A DNA stretch of 64,000 bases. Origin: Hermatobates lingyangjiaoensis. Its lineage: Eukaryota > Arthropoda > Insecta > Hemiptera > Hermatobatidae. Every line of letters starts with the position of its first letter. Position 1 is the first letter of the stretch. Below are positions 36,480 through 49,580 of this stretch, one piece after another. The notes beneath the pieces were generated by a model. The model ran no database searches, had not been told where the DNA came from, and was given only the letters and a program-made list of their open reading frames with translations. The stretch is taken from the NCBI GenBank assembly GCA_026182355.1, contig JAPFBL010000171.1, forward strand, positions 620,001 to 684,000. The letters are read 5' to 3'. A program made the position numbers and the translations under genes.

Positions 36480-36501
36480 CTGATGACTACGATGGTCGAA
36501 A
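36480..36501 (+). ncRNA. Hammerhead-like motif, GAAATAT subtype
   Basis: CTGATGACTACGATGGTC then GAAA TATCG. The helix (GAC/GTC) overlaps the core, so folding is doubtful. Similar GTCGAAATAT sequences are at 33083-33098 (plus), 53622-53641 (minus) and, as GTCAAAAATAT, 54544-54568 (plus). Confidence 0.4.
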
Positions 36502-36642
36502 TATCGATATATGTCTGTGTCTTTCTGTGTGTTTCCTTCGTATTGAATTTATTATATATATATGATATATATATATATATATAGTTCAATTTATATAAAC
36601 AAAATATAGATACATTAAAAACACACACCTACAATCTGTAAT

Positions 36643-36664
36643 TTTTGGTTTGAACCGTCTTCAG
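36643..36664 (-). ncRNA. Hammerhead-like motif, family J, degraded
   Basis: CTGAAGA C GGTT CA AACC AAAA on the minus strand: a perfect 4-bp helix, GAAA changed to AAAA. A diverged relative on the same strand is at 32918-32945 (CATGACAGTTCAACC). Confidence 0.5.
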
Positions 36665-36785
36665 GAGAGATAAGAGAGAGAAACAATTTTTATTTCTTTT
36701 AATTTATTTCTGTTTTTTATGTCTATTCAACTATATATGTCCGTTTCGGATCGTATTTTTATCAGAAATGTATATATATAAACAT

Positions 36786-36992
36786 TTCACATAAACACGT
36801 GAAATAGCAATCAATGATCAAACCACAATAAGAAAATGGGAAAACAAGACTAAGATCATTCAACCGTAACAAGCGCTCTTCGTCAGAGTCTGACGAAGTC
36901 AGGTCTTCTTTGACTCTGACGAAGACCGCTTGTTACGGTTGAAAGATCTTAGTCTTGTTTTCTCATTTTCTTATTGTGGTTTGATCATTGAT
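36786..36992. repeat. Family A foldback, well preserved
   Basis: Arms from about 36811 (caatgatcaaaccacaata) to 36990 (tattgtggtttgatcattg). The plus core CTGACGA A GACCG CTTGTTA CGGTT GAAA is intact at 36916-36944. The minus core at 36858-36886 ends GAAT. Confidence 0.85.
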
Positions 36993-37064
36993 ATATATAT
37001 ATATATATATTTGGGTTACTTGCCGTTGCGTTTACAATGTGCTTTGTCTGCCTTTCTATTTTCT

Positions 37065-37085
37065 CTGAAGACAAATTGCCCGAAA
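37065..37085 (+). ncRNA. Hammerhead-like motif, family D single copy
   Basis: CTGAAGA C AAATTGCCC GAAA ATTTGAG. The core is intact but the helix has been lost relative to the GG..CC form at 30306-30326. Confidence 0.45.
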
Positions 37086-37783
37086 ATTTGAGTCTGTAAA
37101 TGTGTTTCCTTACTCTGTGTGTTACTCTTCTTGAATTTTGAACCCGTGTATATATATATATATATATATATATGTTTTGCATTTAGACATTCTTATACTT
37201 TGAATAATTAATTTTATTTTAGTTATATGAATGTTATTTATTATTTGAAAAACCTATATTTCTGAAATTTGTTTGTTTAATCAATTACTGATGAAATTAA
37301 TTGTTTAGGAATATAAAATCTTACCATGCTATTTGTAGTTCAAAACTTTTATAACGCATAATGAATTGTAATTTAAACAGGAAGCTATTCTTTAACTGTG
37401 TTGATAAAGCAAACCACTGGTTTGTTCCAGATGTAGTGAATTTAATTTAAACTGGAGGAATTCAAAAAGTGGTATTGATAAATCGTACTCCGTTCATCTG
37501 ACACTGACAGAGGCGCTTGTTTTTTTATTTTCCTTTTCAGATTAAAATCCTTTCTCCAAATATTTAAATTTGTCTCAGCAGTTGGTATATATTGATCTAA
37601 TAAACATAGAGTTTTTAAAAACTAAATATTATATTTCATTACTTAAACGTTCTTGATTTTATCCCTATAATTGATAGTTGAGGTTGTTTTAATTAGTGAA
37701 GATTACAAAATAAACATGTATCTTCTCTGAAATTTCAAATTTTTTTTTTGTAATTCTTCACCCTTATGTTAAATATTCAGTTA

Positions 37784-37815
<32 letters not shown>

Positions 37816-37816
<1 letters not shown>

Positions 37817-38096
37817 GATTTCACATAAACACATGAAATAACAGTGAATGATCAAACCACAATAAGAAAATGGGAAAACAAGACTAAGATCTTTCAACTG
37901 TAACAAGCGGTCTTCGTCAGAGTCAAAAACCCAACTAGTCTTGTTTTCCCATTTTCTTATTGTGGTTTGACACACCCAACTCAGTTGGTTTTTTGACTCT
38001 GACAAAGACCACTTTTTACTCTTGAAAGGCCTTAGTCTTGGTTTCCCATTTCTTATTGTGGTTTGATCATTGAGTGTTATTTCACGTGTTTATGTG

Positions 38097-38100
<4 letters not shown>
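37816..38100. repeat. Compound family A foldback
   Basis: A left arm with the intact minus core CTGACGA A GACCG ... CAGTT GAAA (37892-37920), then an extra piece of reverse tail (gtcttgttttccc to gtggtttga, 37938-37970), then a plus arm with CTGACAA A GACC ... CTCTT GAAA (37999-38027) and a full tail ending ttcacgtgtttatgtgaaat. Three arm segments show repeated rearrangement. (TA)n tracts flank both sides. Confidence 0.8.
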
Positions 38101-38141
<41 letters not shown>

Positions 38142-39589
38142 AAAATTAAGATATATATATATTTTAAGCGAAAAACAAATTATGTTGCTTAGTTTTTTGT
38201 TATATCTATTCACATGCTTGCGTGTTGAAGTGGTTTTTTGTAGGCATAGAGTAGATTTTTCTTCACTTCAAACATGAATAATTATAGCCTTAGTGATTAA
38301 CATAAAAAAGTTACACCCAAAAGTTTTGAAAACAGCTCTACTTTTGCATAGCAGAAGAACTGTCACCATTGAAATACCGAGAAAATTTTTTACATGAAAT
38401 AGCTTTCATTTTTCCTGTTATGAAATTCACCTGATGAGAAGTGCAACACAAGTGTTTTAGTGTTGCACAATGTTAGCTCTTATTATAACATAATTTCAAC
38501 CGTTTAGAAATTTATTCTTTAAGTTGAATATCAAACACTACTTTACTGTGAATGTGGAAATAATATATTAGTTTAAATAAAATACAATAACATTCTCAAC
38601 TGTTGTTTACTGAATTGCTAACTATTATCAACTGATATTACTCCGTTGATTGTACATCAGAAGTCCTAAGTTTTACTGTGCTAAATATTAGCACGATAGT
38701 CATACTTAATAGTACTTAGGAGCCCACAGGCTAATGCTGTTTGATCCAATTGGGGTGTTAGGGCAGTTAGATTGTTAGTTAAATGAATACTGAGATCCAT
38801 GAATTTATATAATTAAGTACATATTTTTTTCCACTTTCATACTTGTTATTTACTTTAATATTCTAGACGCAGCAGCTTCTGTTCGCGTGTCTTCTATATA
38901 ATGTATTTACTTATCAAGGACCGATACAGCTGCTTAACCCACATATTAGATTCAGTAATTTGTGCCTTTATGAATGATCTATATCCTATTTAACTTCTAG
39001 TAACAAGGATTAATAGATGAAGTTTTACCCTCAACCTTTTACTCGTTTGATTATTAGCATTACTTGTTTGCGTTTTAATAATGCAACTCCCCGTTGTACA
39101 ACAAAAATAGAGAGAAACATCCAGAAAAAAGAAATAGTAAAAATCATTTAAAGGTCTGTATACTAAATATCATTAGGATTAACTAAATGATTATAAAAAA
39201 GAATAAAACAACATTTAAAAATACAAGTGGTCGTTTTAAACAGAATATCTTCAATTTCTTAATTATTCCACAATATATGAGTAATTAAAAAACATCAAAC
39301 ATGATTCCCATATATTATTGTTATATTATTTTAAATTGTAAATGAAAATATGGTCTATAGCGCACATATATTACAAAAAAATATTATTGAGTTAATTAAT
39401 ATATATTATTAGTCCTACTATGGTCACTGGTAATATTATTATAAAAAAAATATTTTAATTCGTATTTGTACTTGGGAGATAATCTTTTGACATATGAGCA
39501 ATGATTACAAGTTAATTGTAATGTGATAAATTGTCGTAGAAAACAATGTGTCATTTATCTTGTTGAGATTCAACAGCAAAGATGTTATT

Positions 39590-39848
39590 TGAGCCGCTTA
39601 TTTTGAAAGTGGCCTAATTCCATTTATGTTAAAATCGAGATATTTAAGGGTTTGCGTTTTACAAAATTTAAAAATATTGTCATTTTATTTATCAACTAAT
39701 TTTTGTTATAAAAATTCTTAGTAATTTTAAATAAATTTTGAACAATTTGCTGGAAAAGGTAAAGATAACGTAAAAATGTAATTATTTAAATAGCTAGCTA
39801 AATTTTTTTGGAAAATGGAATTAGGCCACTTTCAAAATAAACGGCTCA
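39590..39848. mobile_element. 259-bp element with 35-bp terminal inverted repeats (MITE-like)
   Basis: The left end 39590-39624 and the right end 39814-39848 are inverted copies with a single mismatch: TGAGCCGCTTATTTTGAAAG against TGAGCCGTTTATTTTGAAAG, then TGGCCTAATTCCATT in both. The interior is AT-rich and non-coding. No clear target duplication was found; TTATT to the left and TTTTT to the right are uninformative. This fits a non-autonomous DNA transposon, superfamily unknown. Confidence 0.85.
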
Positions 39849-40681
39849 TTTTTGAAATTGAATATGGGAAAAGAATGTATTTTAAGAAAGCTTACCTATG
39901 ATGAATGTAATTATTTAACGATTTGAATTGCTAAGAAAATGTATTAATAAATTGTTGCACATACTTTTTCATTTAAATGTCATTCAGATATATTTATTTA
40001 TCTATTAATTGATTCTATAATATTAACATTATATACATATGTAACACAGTACAAACTACCAAATGTGGCTATGATTTTTCAACGGAAATCTAGTCGTCAG
40101 CATAATTTCTTTGTTGAATTATTTTGTTGAATGACCTGTAGTTCCAAAATTTCTTTTTTATTTTATCAATTTCTTTAGTTTACTTGTTGATTTTATGTCA
40201 CGTGTTTAACTTGAAATCATTCTAGATATGGTTATATTAACAATGAATATAACGAATGATATGGTAAGAAAAGAATATTATGAGATATTAAATAAAATTT
40301 TGTTTATGTAATTCTCGTATGTTAAAAAGTACAGTTTCAAGACTTTTATAAGGACCTTGGAGACTACATTTTTGACCTAACTCATGTACCATTAACTAAC
40401 ATCTTTCTAATTATTTTTAGTATAATTATTCATAGTAAAAATATATATTGTTAGTATTAATTAAAGACCAAAATAAATTCCCTTTCTTAGAACTTGTTTT
40501 GGATCTTGTTCATACTTTAGCATGAGAACTCTCGTTCAAAGAGTTCGACTCTTGAAGGTGGAACATTCAAAATCTCTGAATTAAGTAAGAACATTTGAAA
40601 CTACGCAGATATATTATTCTTTTGCCATTTCCCTTTTATTAATGCTTCTCAAGCAGAACAAGCAGTAAGTCGTCATACAAC

Positions 40682-40862
40682 ATATTTTATCAAACGTCGA
40701 CGCGATTTGAACACTTAGTGTTCATCTTTGGGTTACATCCCAGTTCGTCACTATGTCTTACACTTCTGAACACTTGCATAATGACACCTTAAACTCTGGA
40801 CATCACTTTATCGAGATGTAATCTCACTATAAACACTAATTGTTCTAAACGCGTTGACGTTT
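40682..40862. repeat. Degraded family C foldback
   Basis: The minus strand at 40704-40730 reads CAAAGA T GAACAC TAA GTGTTC AAAT CGCG, and the plus strand at 40830-40855 reads AACACTAATTGTTCTAAACG then CG. Outer arms CAAACGTCGACGCG and CGCGTTGACGTTTTATT mirror each other. It is an older version of the palindrome at 10343-10564. Confidence 0.7.
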
Positions 40863-41939
40863 TATTAAATCTTTTGTGTGAAGATTTAGTGTCACTTTCC
40901 TTTTCCGATCACTAATAAATACCACACAATGGATGCTTGTATAGATCGTGAGAGAAAAAATGTACCCTCTTATTTGTTAATATAATTGCTTTTCTTTCAT
41001 TCATTAATTTATTAATATAATTGTTTTAGTATCTGTAGTTGGCTTATTATAATAAGTCAATTCACTTCTTGGGTGTAATTTCAAATTCTCTTAATAGTAC
41101 GTTATTATCTTCTGAAGTTAATAAAACGTACTGTTCGCTTTACAATAATTACAACAATTATTACTATCCTCTACAATAATTATGACATAATTATAATGGA
41201 TAAAATTATGTGAGTGACATTTTTGATTCGATTAATTGCGTAAAGTCTATAAATAATATGTCTCTCAGAAATTTAAGTCTGACTGCTATCTCATTAATTA
41301 AAAAGGTTGATTTTTTGTTTGTTTCTGATTATCCTTCCATAAGTTAGTCATAAGAAAATATTTTAATATTTTAAAACCAAAAAAAAATTGAAAATAATGA
41401 GTGTATGAAGTTTAAGTGTATAAGTGTATAAATTTACATGAAGTTTAAGGGAAATCTTTTTGTAATTAAATGCAATTTTTTTTTAATCCTGCAGCACTCA
41501 TGGTTTTATCGCAAGTCATATAGCTATCGGTTTCTATTTTAAAGGCAAATCAAATTTTAAAGTATAAATAATGTATTTTTTGGTTTCCAGTTCCTTTAAA
41601 TTAAAAAGAATATTACGAAGGTTTGGTAAAATTCATGCTCACTGGAGGGTACAAACACTGCCACCTACTCTCCTGTTATATTGAATCAGCCATCAAGATG
41701 TGCTATCTTTATTTTTATTTATTTCATCAATTCGTTTGTATTTTGTTTTGAATTTTATTTAATTATTAGATGTATACATTACAAACTTGTTTTTCTCTTT
41801 ATTGAGAACTTATTTGATAATATCTAAAGTTGCATATATCTTAAAATATTAAAAAAAATCTTTCTTGTCTGACGTTCCTCATATGTAGGTTATACTCTGT
41901 AAAATAAATTTTGCCATAACTAGCATAACAGTTTGTTAC

Positions 41940-42144
41940 AACAGTAAGCTGGCTGTTTCATACGCCAGTGGTTATGGTACATCACGTGATTATTGTGATT
42001 CGTCAGCACGCAAATGCTTATCTGCAACATGCACTGCGTGTCAGATAGATTTATCTATTCAGCTCATCCGGGTGGCTGATCAACATCCTAACGAGCAACT
42101 AGTCTAACTGCAAATCCGTGTCAGCAGCAAAAAAAAAAAAAAAA
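41940..42144 (+). mobile_element. Poly(A)-tailed retroposon, SINE-like
   Basis: About 190 bp of balanced composition (from about 41945, AGCTGGCTGTTTCATACG) ends in a run of 16 A (42129-42144) inside otherwise AT-rich DNA. GATTCGTCA might be a decayed RNA polymerase III B box, but the A box is not clear. No frame. A processed transcript of another kind remains possible. Confidence 0.4.
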
Positions 42145-44527
42145 GATTGTGGCAAACCTGATACAAAAATTACCTTATTTAAGTTGGGCTTTGGAGTAAT
42201 CTAAAGTGGTTAAAGACCAGCACGTTAAACTAGTCGGTTTGATTTGATTTTTGGTGGTTTTATGGCCGAAAGGCTTAGGAACACATGTAAAGTCAAAACA
42301 GGTCAATGTTTGAAAATACAAATGAATGACGTTTGTTGATTGTCAAAGAATGGCTGATTACAAAATCATCCTTAAAATGAAGCTAACTTGAGCAATGAAT
42401 ACTGAGGCGCCAACATAAAATAACATCAGCTTCTTCTACATTTTAGCCAGTTAGTGTCATTTTTTAACACATAAACTTACACCGAGAGAGTTTCTCTCTG
42501 TCTGACACAGTTCAGAGAATCAGTTCATGTTTATGTGTAACCAGCCCAACACTTTTCAATCAGCACAAGTATCATAACCCATATTTTCTTTTCTTATTAC
42601 ACACGGTTCTAACAACATCTTAATTTAAACTTGTATAATATTTATTGTTATTATAGAATATTAGAACTGTTACTTTACTTGGAAACACCTTTTTTTCCAA
42701 ACGAAGACGAAATAATTATTGTATTTCCTGAATGTACACTTAATCTGAAGTACATATGAATATTCTCAATATAGTAACACGGCTACAAATTGCTGCGTGG
42801 TGTTAACCAGGTATTCAACGAATAATGGGTATTCATCCAGCATATCTGACATGAATTTCTGTATTCCCTTGATAACATCGCTAAAATTAAAGAGAGAATA
42901 TTCATTATATCTGTTCAAACCAATTCAAATAATGGTCAACAATATTCTAACTTTATTATTTGCTATCCTGCTCATTTGAAATTTACCTCGTACCTTTTTA
43001 TTTCCACTCTCAACATCCAATGTTGTATTGTTGTATTGTATTATTTGTACAAGCCTCCAACAATATCAATAAAATTATATTGCCATATCAGACTAAACTT
43101 AAAACTAAGCCTGTCACTACTTAAAAAAAATATGTGCCTTCTTCCTTTTTTCCCTCTTTTAATATTTTCATCATTTAAGAGCTTCTGTCAGACAGCTTAG
43201 TCTAAATTAACAGCCATGGATTTCCTCACAATGAGTGCTTTAAAGTTTAGATGAATACAAAGTAGTCTTTGGTGGTAGTCATTTAACTTTGAGGCGCTAA
43301 AATCGTTTAACGGAAAGGACTTACATTTAGTTATTTGAAGTTTGCTCATACCAACGCTTAAATCAAAAGTTATTAACTTCATTTCTTTCTTTCTATTTTT
43401 TTAAACTTGTTTTAAATATATTTAGTTAATTGATTTGCACAATATTTGGGACATCTATCATTTACTTAAAGTTATAACGTTTATACCTTTAATATATTTG
43501 TATATTTATTTTATTTTAATGCAGTTTGCGTTTACTTTGTTTTTGTTATCGTTTCATTAAACACATCATTTACATGGGTCCAGCTCATTTAAAGAATTTT
43601 CTTTAACACCTTTGTGGCTTTTAAATGCCACTCTGACCTGATCACATGATCAACCCCTTCATTTTGTCATCGAATATTATTCTATTGAAAAGATATTGTT
43701 CCAAAATATCATCAATCCGTCAAAGATTCGAGTTAAATTTGTTTATGATCATAATATTTTACATGCAGCGAAGTAAAAATAGTAAATATTCACAATATAT
43801 AATTACCTTTGAAGGTGTTTGGAATGTTTGAAGAAAAGTAAGGCATTAAATTATTTAATTTGGAAATATATTTAACATTTCATGATTTCATGTGTTATAA
43901 ATTACTTACTTTGATAAATTTCATTAAAATTAAATTACATAATTTTGTACCTTTGCTAATAAAAAATAATCTTTTTCCACTTTAATCCAAAGAATGATAT
44001 TCAAGTCGAATAAAAAAAAAGTTTGTACAATAATTTGATGAAACACTCATTAAATTGACATTCTCAAAATTATTAAAAAGTTGAATTTACTCAATTCCAA
44101 TATATCTTCAGAAGGGGTTTTATTCCTTCCTAAAAGAAGATAAATACTCCTGTAATGTTTTACTGATGTAAAGTAAAGTTGCCTGAAACAATATGTGACA
44201 TTCCTATCAAGGTTGTCAAGTCTAACAAATGAATGCAGAAGGGTGAATGCATAGGAACATGTTTGTATGAACAAAACTTTATAGACAAAATCTATTCCAG
44301 TAGAGAGAACAGTCCTTATTCTCCTAAGCTGGATGATAATTTCACTTGATTTATTACAATTTCTCTAAATGTTTTATACCCAAAAATCCCGTTTATAGTA
44401 GAATGCAATTGTTGACCAGTTTCTAACAAATACACTTAAAAAAAGAGTTCTCACCAAGAGCTGGAATATTAATAATATTAAAGGTGACATAAATTCAAGT
44501 AGTAGGTACTAGTTTCAAATATGTCAC

Positions 44528-44666
44528 CATATTAATGTGATAAAAAGATTTCACATAAACACGTGAAATAACAATCAATGATCAAACCACAATAAGAAAT
44601 CGAAAAACAAGACTAAGACTTGTCTTGTTTTCCCATTTCTTATTGTGGTTTGATCACATATTAATG
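44528..44666. repeat. Coreless family A foldback with 10-bp target duplication
   Basis: CATATTAATG is at 44528-44537 and 44657-44666 (followed by TGA and AGA). The insert starts with aaaaagatttcac and is a bare hairpin: TTTCACATAAACACGTGAAA to gactaagac, then the reverse arm. It lacks the core as at 30840-30960, yet has its own target duplication, so the deleted form itself appears to have been inserted. Confidence 0.85.
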
Positions 44667-47600
44667 AGACTACAGTTATGAAATACAGCATCATATGCGT
44701 AATGTATTTATTTTAATAAATCCTACTGCAATATTAAAAGACAGTATTTATGAGAAATATAAATATTAAATACAAAATATTATAGGATGGTCAGACGAAA
44801 GAAAAGCCAGATACCGGATGCAATATGTATGAATAGAAAACATTTTCATATTATTTTCAAATGATTATTTCTTCATATTCATTATGATATTTGATAGATA
44901 GATTATGCACAATCTAGGTAAATATATATATGTGCAAGAATATAGTTATCTTCATGTTTAAAAAAAATATTGCTAGAAATTAATATTAAAAATATTAGTG
45001 GATTATATGTCATCTTAAAAGCTATTGAAACATTAAAAAGTATTTATCTTTAAATACTGCTATTTAAGTTATTCAGAACCAAAAACGTAATGACATGCTT
45101 TGAAATAATTATCTAGTAGCTATACACACATTTGAATTTGTAAATCCTTATAATCATTCTACAAAATTTTGAATGGACAATTTGCTATTGCATTCCATAC
45201 AAAATTATTTCAATCAGATATATTCATATTTATTTCTGTGTTACACAGGCTACAACCTCATTTGAATAAGTTTTTTTTTGTTTGGACACTTAGTTATTTC
45301 TGGCATTATTTAATTAGATGGCATGTTTGTGCATTATGTTATCACAAATTACTGATAGTTAGTCAGAAACCTGAGTCAATAATATTAGTGTGAATCTTTT
45401 TTATTCTAATGGGCAATGATTACCTCCTTTGATAGTTTAAGGAAGAGCAAACTGCCGTTTTAATATTAGCAAGAAAGCTTTAAATTATTTTATATGTCTT
45501 CAAGAGCAATACAGTGCTTTCTATAATTTTTTCCCACCTATAACAATTGTTATATCTGCAATTACAAACGCTTTCTTGGTTTAAGATTATTTTCATTCTT
45601 TGTCTGTTTCTTCATAAACTTAATCAGATGATAGCATCTCTAAAAATCTGATCTATCGGAGGTCATGATTTTTTTTTTTTTGGGTAAGGAGGTGAAATGC
45701 ATTTAAGCACATAGTGCTGGGCTCCCAGTATCGGAGGCTATCATACTATCGTATTAACCCCCTCCTCCGCAGTGTTATCTCAGTTGACTGATGTTTATGA
45801 CTTTTGTCTTCAATTATGATAAGATACTTTCTTTAAGCGTGAAAACAAACAATCAGTTGATAGAGAAACTTAATAAATTAGGGCATTTCTTTTAGAACTA
45901 CATACCTACTAGTCCCTTACCAGCTTTGGATACATTTGTCAAAGATTGATTTCATTAGAGAAAACAAAATTGATCTTTCCAGCTTGAGCAATTCCTGTTT
46001 TGAGGCCAACGTTATACAACCCTACAACCACACCGACTAGATTACATCATTAAACATTACATACTAGAAAAAGTATTCTTTCATAGTAATACAATTTCCG
46101 CGTTTCAGGGCTCGAAACGAGCTTCTGATTTTGTATATCGTAAAGGCCTGTTTTTTTTATTTGCCTATACTCTTTTTTGAAACTATGTGTGTTTCCTTTA
46201 TAGACTCAACTTAATTGTTTTAGTTCATCAACTAGACCAATGACTAGAGAGTTCTTGAGAGGACTGTACAGGTCTGTTCCTGTACCCGATTATACTTATG
46301 GTATTGCCATAAAATGGTAATATCTTTGCCATTTTCATGACTTGCTATTGATGTAATATATTCACTATTGCTATAACAATAATTTATATAACAATAATAA
46401 TTGCTGTTACTATTAATTTATTTCTCAACTAATACTAGAGAGAGCCAGTGGTCAAAATCCATGTTAAATCTGCAACAATTAACTAATCGTCATTGATTTG
46501 CTTAAAGTTAATACCGTAGGTATTAATTTTAACAATTATTAATTTAAAATTTAAATTAATTAGTTATTAGTTATTAGTTAATTTAAATTATTAATTTAAC
46601 TAATTATAACAATTGTATTCTAATTAGAGATCAACTGAACAAGTAACTAAGAGTGTAATTAATAATAAATAATCAAGTTAGCGTTATATTATCAAAATAT
46701 TTTTCATTTTACCCTAAAAGTAAGTACAAATTTGAAGTCATTAAAACGACCGAATCATTAAATCGAAGTCATTAAATCGAGCCGAACAGGCGGAATAATA
46801 TTTTTCATAAAGTAGCGTGTTATACGTTTTTCCATTTTGTAAAAATACTAATCAAACGTTATATTTCTCTCTTCAAGAACTTATATCTTTTGAATTTAAA
46901 TAAGAACAGTCCAATAGTGTGACTATTAAGAGTATACTAAATTTCGTAGGCTCAATCATGTTAACTTTTTTCATCTTAAAGTTGAACATGAGAGTCCTCA
47001 ATTAAATACTTAGAAATACCATTATTAGAATGTGCTTGAAATATATAATACTGACTTTTTGTTTACTACATTTGACCTCATCTAACCTATATTTGTAATA
47101 TCATATTGTGCAAATGCATTTTTATAATGAAATAATAGTAATTGCAAACTAAAGAATTGGCTGTTAAAAATCTACACAAAAAAGTAAGTGTAGAGAAATA
47201 ACATGAAAGAACCAGAAAAAATCACAGAACGGACAATGAAAACAGGCTAATGAAACAGACGCTGCAGCTAATTAAAACTGAAGGTAAATTGTAAAAACAT
47301 TGGCCTAGGGCTTTGTTTTACCGAGCGACTCTGTACATGACCGGGATACTGTTAATTAGATTTCCAATTCGATTTAACCCCGATATATTTTTTAGTCTCT
47401 GGTGACGTTAAGCATATAACATGCAAAGAGATCAAATCTATCCGCAACAAGCAATATACTTTTCATAAATAGCTAACTACAATACATAAATATGGAGTTT
47501 CAAAATAAATATTTTTGAAAAAAAAAAATATTTCTTTAATAAAATTGCATGTAGTGGTTACATACAAGTTTTCTAGAAATATCACATCTCTAAATATATA

Positions 47601-48405
47601 CGCCTGCCTAAAAATGACTTAATTGAGAGCAAGTAAGTATTGAATTCTGTGAACCCTAACAATGTAACATGATATATTAAGATGAAATATTTGTTAGCAT
47701 TGAAATAAAAATTATTGTAAAATAATTATCGATATTTTTATATGATGTGAAGCATTTTTAAAAATTGATAACAGCTGACAAATTTAATATCAAGTTAGAC
47801 ACTATAATATAAACATATATAATGAATAAGACATTTTTTTTCTTTGTAAAATTAGGTTAATTATGAAAATATATATGAGTCAGGATGTTCGAATATTGAC
47901 TCCCTTTAGAAATCAGAAATTATCCCTTTCTCAGCACCATATGTATAATAGTATTGCTTACTTATGCCCATTTGCTAACTAAGCCAATAAAAGTGCTCTG
48001 CATAGTTCGTTTCACAATCCCATCTTCAGCTATAGTCAATATTCAATCTGGTATTTAAATAATACACTTTATATTTTTACCCATCTAGACTTATTAAGTT
48101 TTCTTCTACATATTTGCACATAATATATTAATGATTGGTCTGTTTGTGTAGCTACTAGCAAACTTTTCGATTTCATAATATTGGTAAATCATTTCTTTTT
48201 CAAAGATTGAAAAAAAGGGAAAAGAGAACTTTCACGAAATCATGCTCATAAATTTTTTTCCGGTTGTAAAGAGAAGATATTAACACCTTCCATGGGCTTC
48301 TATGGGAAATCATATATCATAAGATTTATAATTTTTTGTTAATGCATTTGCAATTTATTAAATTTATAAGGGTAACATACTAGTGCATTTAATTTCAAGC
48401 ATAAT

Positions 48406-48449
48406 CATCTACTATGTTTGCTCCTACATCTATTATGTTTGCTCCTACT
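48406..48449. repeat. Short tandem repeat of 21 bp
   Basis: The unit CATCTACTATGTTTGCTCCTA is followed directly by catctattatgtttgctccta. There are two copies. Confidence 0.8.
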
Positions 48450-49449
48450 GGAACAACATGGAATTGGCCATGTTGAAATGCTGTTTTGCATAAATGAACT
48501 AAAACTTTCTGTGGAGTTTCTTCTTGACACTTAGTCATGGCAAATGCTCACTGAATTAGAAATTGAATCCTAAAAAAGGAATGTTGTCCTCTTCAGATTA
48601 AACAATTTTCAACCTTGGAATTAAAACTATTTCCAACGGCGATACGATAATTTTAAAAACAATGAGATTATCATAAAGCCCCTCAGTTATGAGTCGTGTT
48701 CTATTTCATAAGCGCGTTGGATCAATGTTTCTCATACATACACAGGACAGCGGCTTCCCTTTTGAGTTCTAGCTTATGTTGGAGCAATCCAGACAACTCT
48801 AGTCAGTCAAGAAATTCAATATGTGTAATATGTGTGAGTTCTGTTCCTACACAAACCGAGTTATGTGACAGATATTGTTTAATTATTATTAAATATAGGA
48901 AATTATTCAAAGCAATTATTCAATGAACCTGTGTGCCTCTTTAAATGGAACTTATATAGCATTTTCTGTGAACAATATTCGTGGATTGGCAAATGAAGAG
49001 TAAATGTATTCAATACACTAATCAACATTATGTACACGGATAAACTTCCGGCAGTAATAATCTCTTTATTTTCATTATTTTACACTCCGTCTTCACCAAT
49101 ATTTATTAGAATTATAGAGCATTCATAATCTTCTTCTTGAACTCTCATATTGCTGGTTAAATGGAATTTAATAAATTTACACCATAAGTAAGACTGATTC
49201 AGCATTATAGATATCAGCATCAGTTCCTCACTTGGAAACTGGAAGAAGTTGTCAATTCCTGAGAGACTGCAACCAATGCAATTGTGTCCTAAACTCCTTA
49301 ATTTAGAGAATACTTTTATTAAAAACTTTCCTGTACTTTCCGATAAATTAGAAGCCTTACTCTATAATTTTCATTGATATAGATATATCAAATAAGACAG
49401 ACAGGCATCGATATATATACCATGATAAACGAAAAACGGTCTGGCAGGA

Positions 49450-49580
49450 CAGATAACACTTAAAATAAACAGTGACACATAGACTGAAACATAATAAAAG
49501 ACTCACTTTTCAATATTTCGACCGTAATGGCGGTCGTCCTCAAGAGAAGAAGTGAATTAACAAAGGGACGACAGTCAACT
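49450..49580 (-). repeat. PLE terminal repeat, family B, best helix
   Basis: On the minus strand the core reads TTGAGGA C GACCG CCATTA CGGTC GAAA (49516-49543), with a perfect 5-bp helix and an intact GAAA; only the first C is T. It is in sense orientation within opsin intron 1. Flanks match the other two family B copies up to GACGACAGTCAACT. Confidence 0.75.

Larger units (their letters stand above)
38101..49449. other. Opsin intron 1, middle part
   Basis: Besides the elements at 39590, 40682, 41940, 44528 and 48406, the DNA is AT-rich. 42150-44520 and 44670-48400 hold only scattered short frames without recognisable domains, and an AT palindrome near 46520-46610. Confidence 0.7.

Noticed and set aside
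46095..46130. Minus-strand hairpin CTCG/CGAG followed by GAAACGCG
   Set aside because: The left core half is CAGAAG without CTGANGA, so it does not fit the shared architecture.
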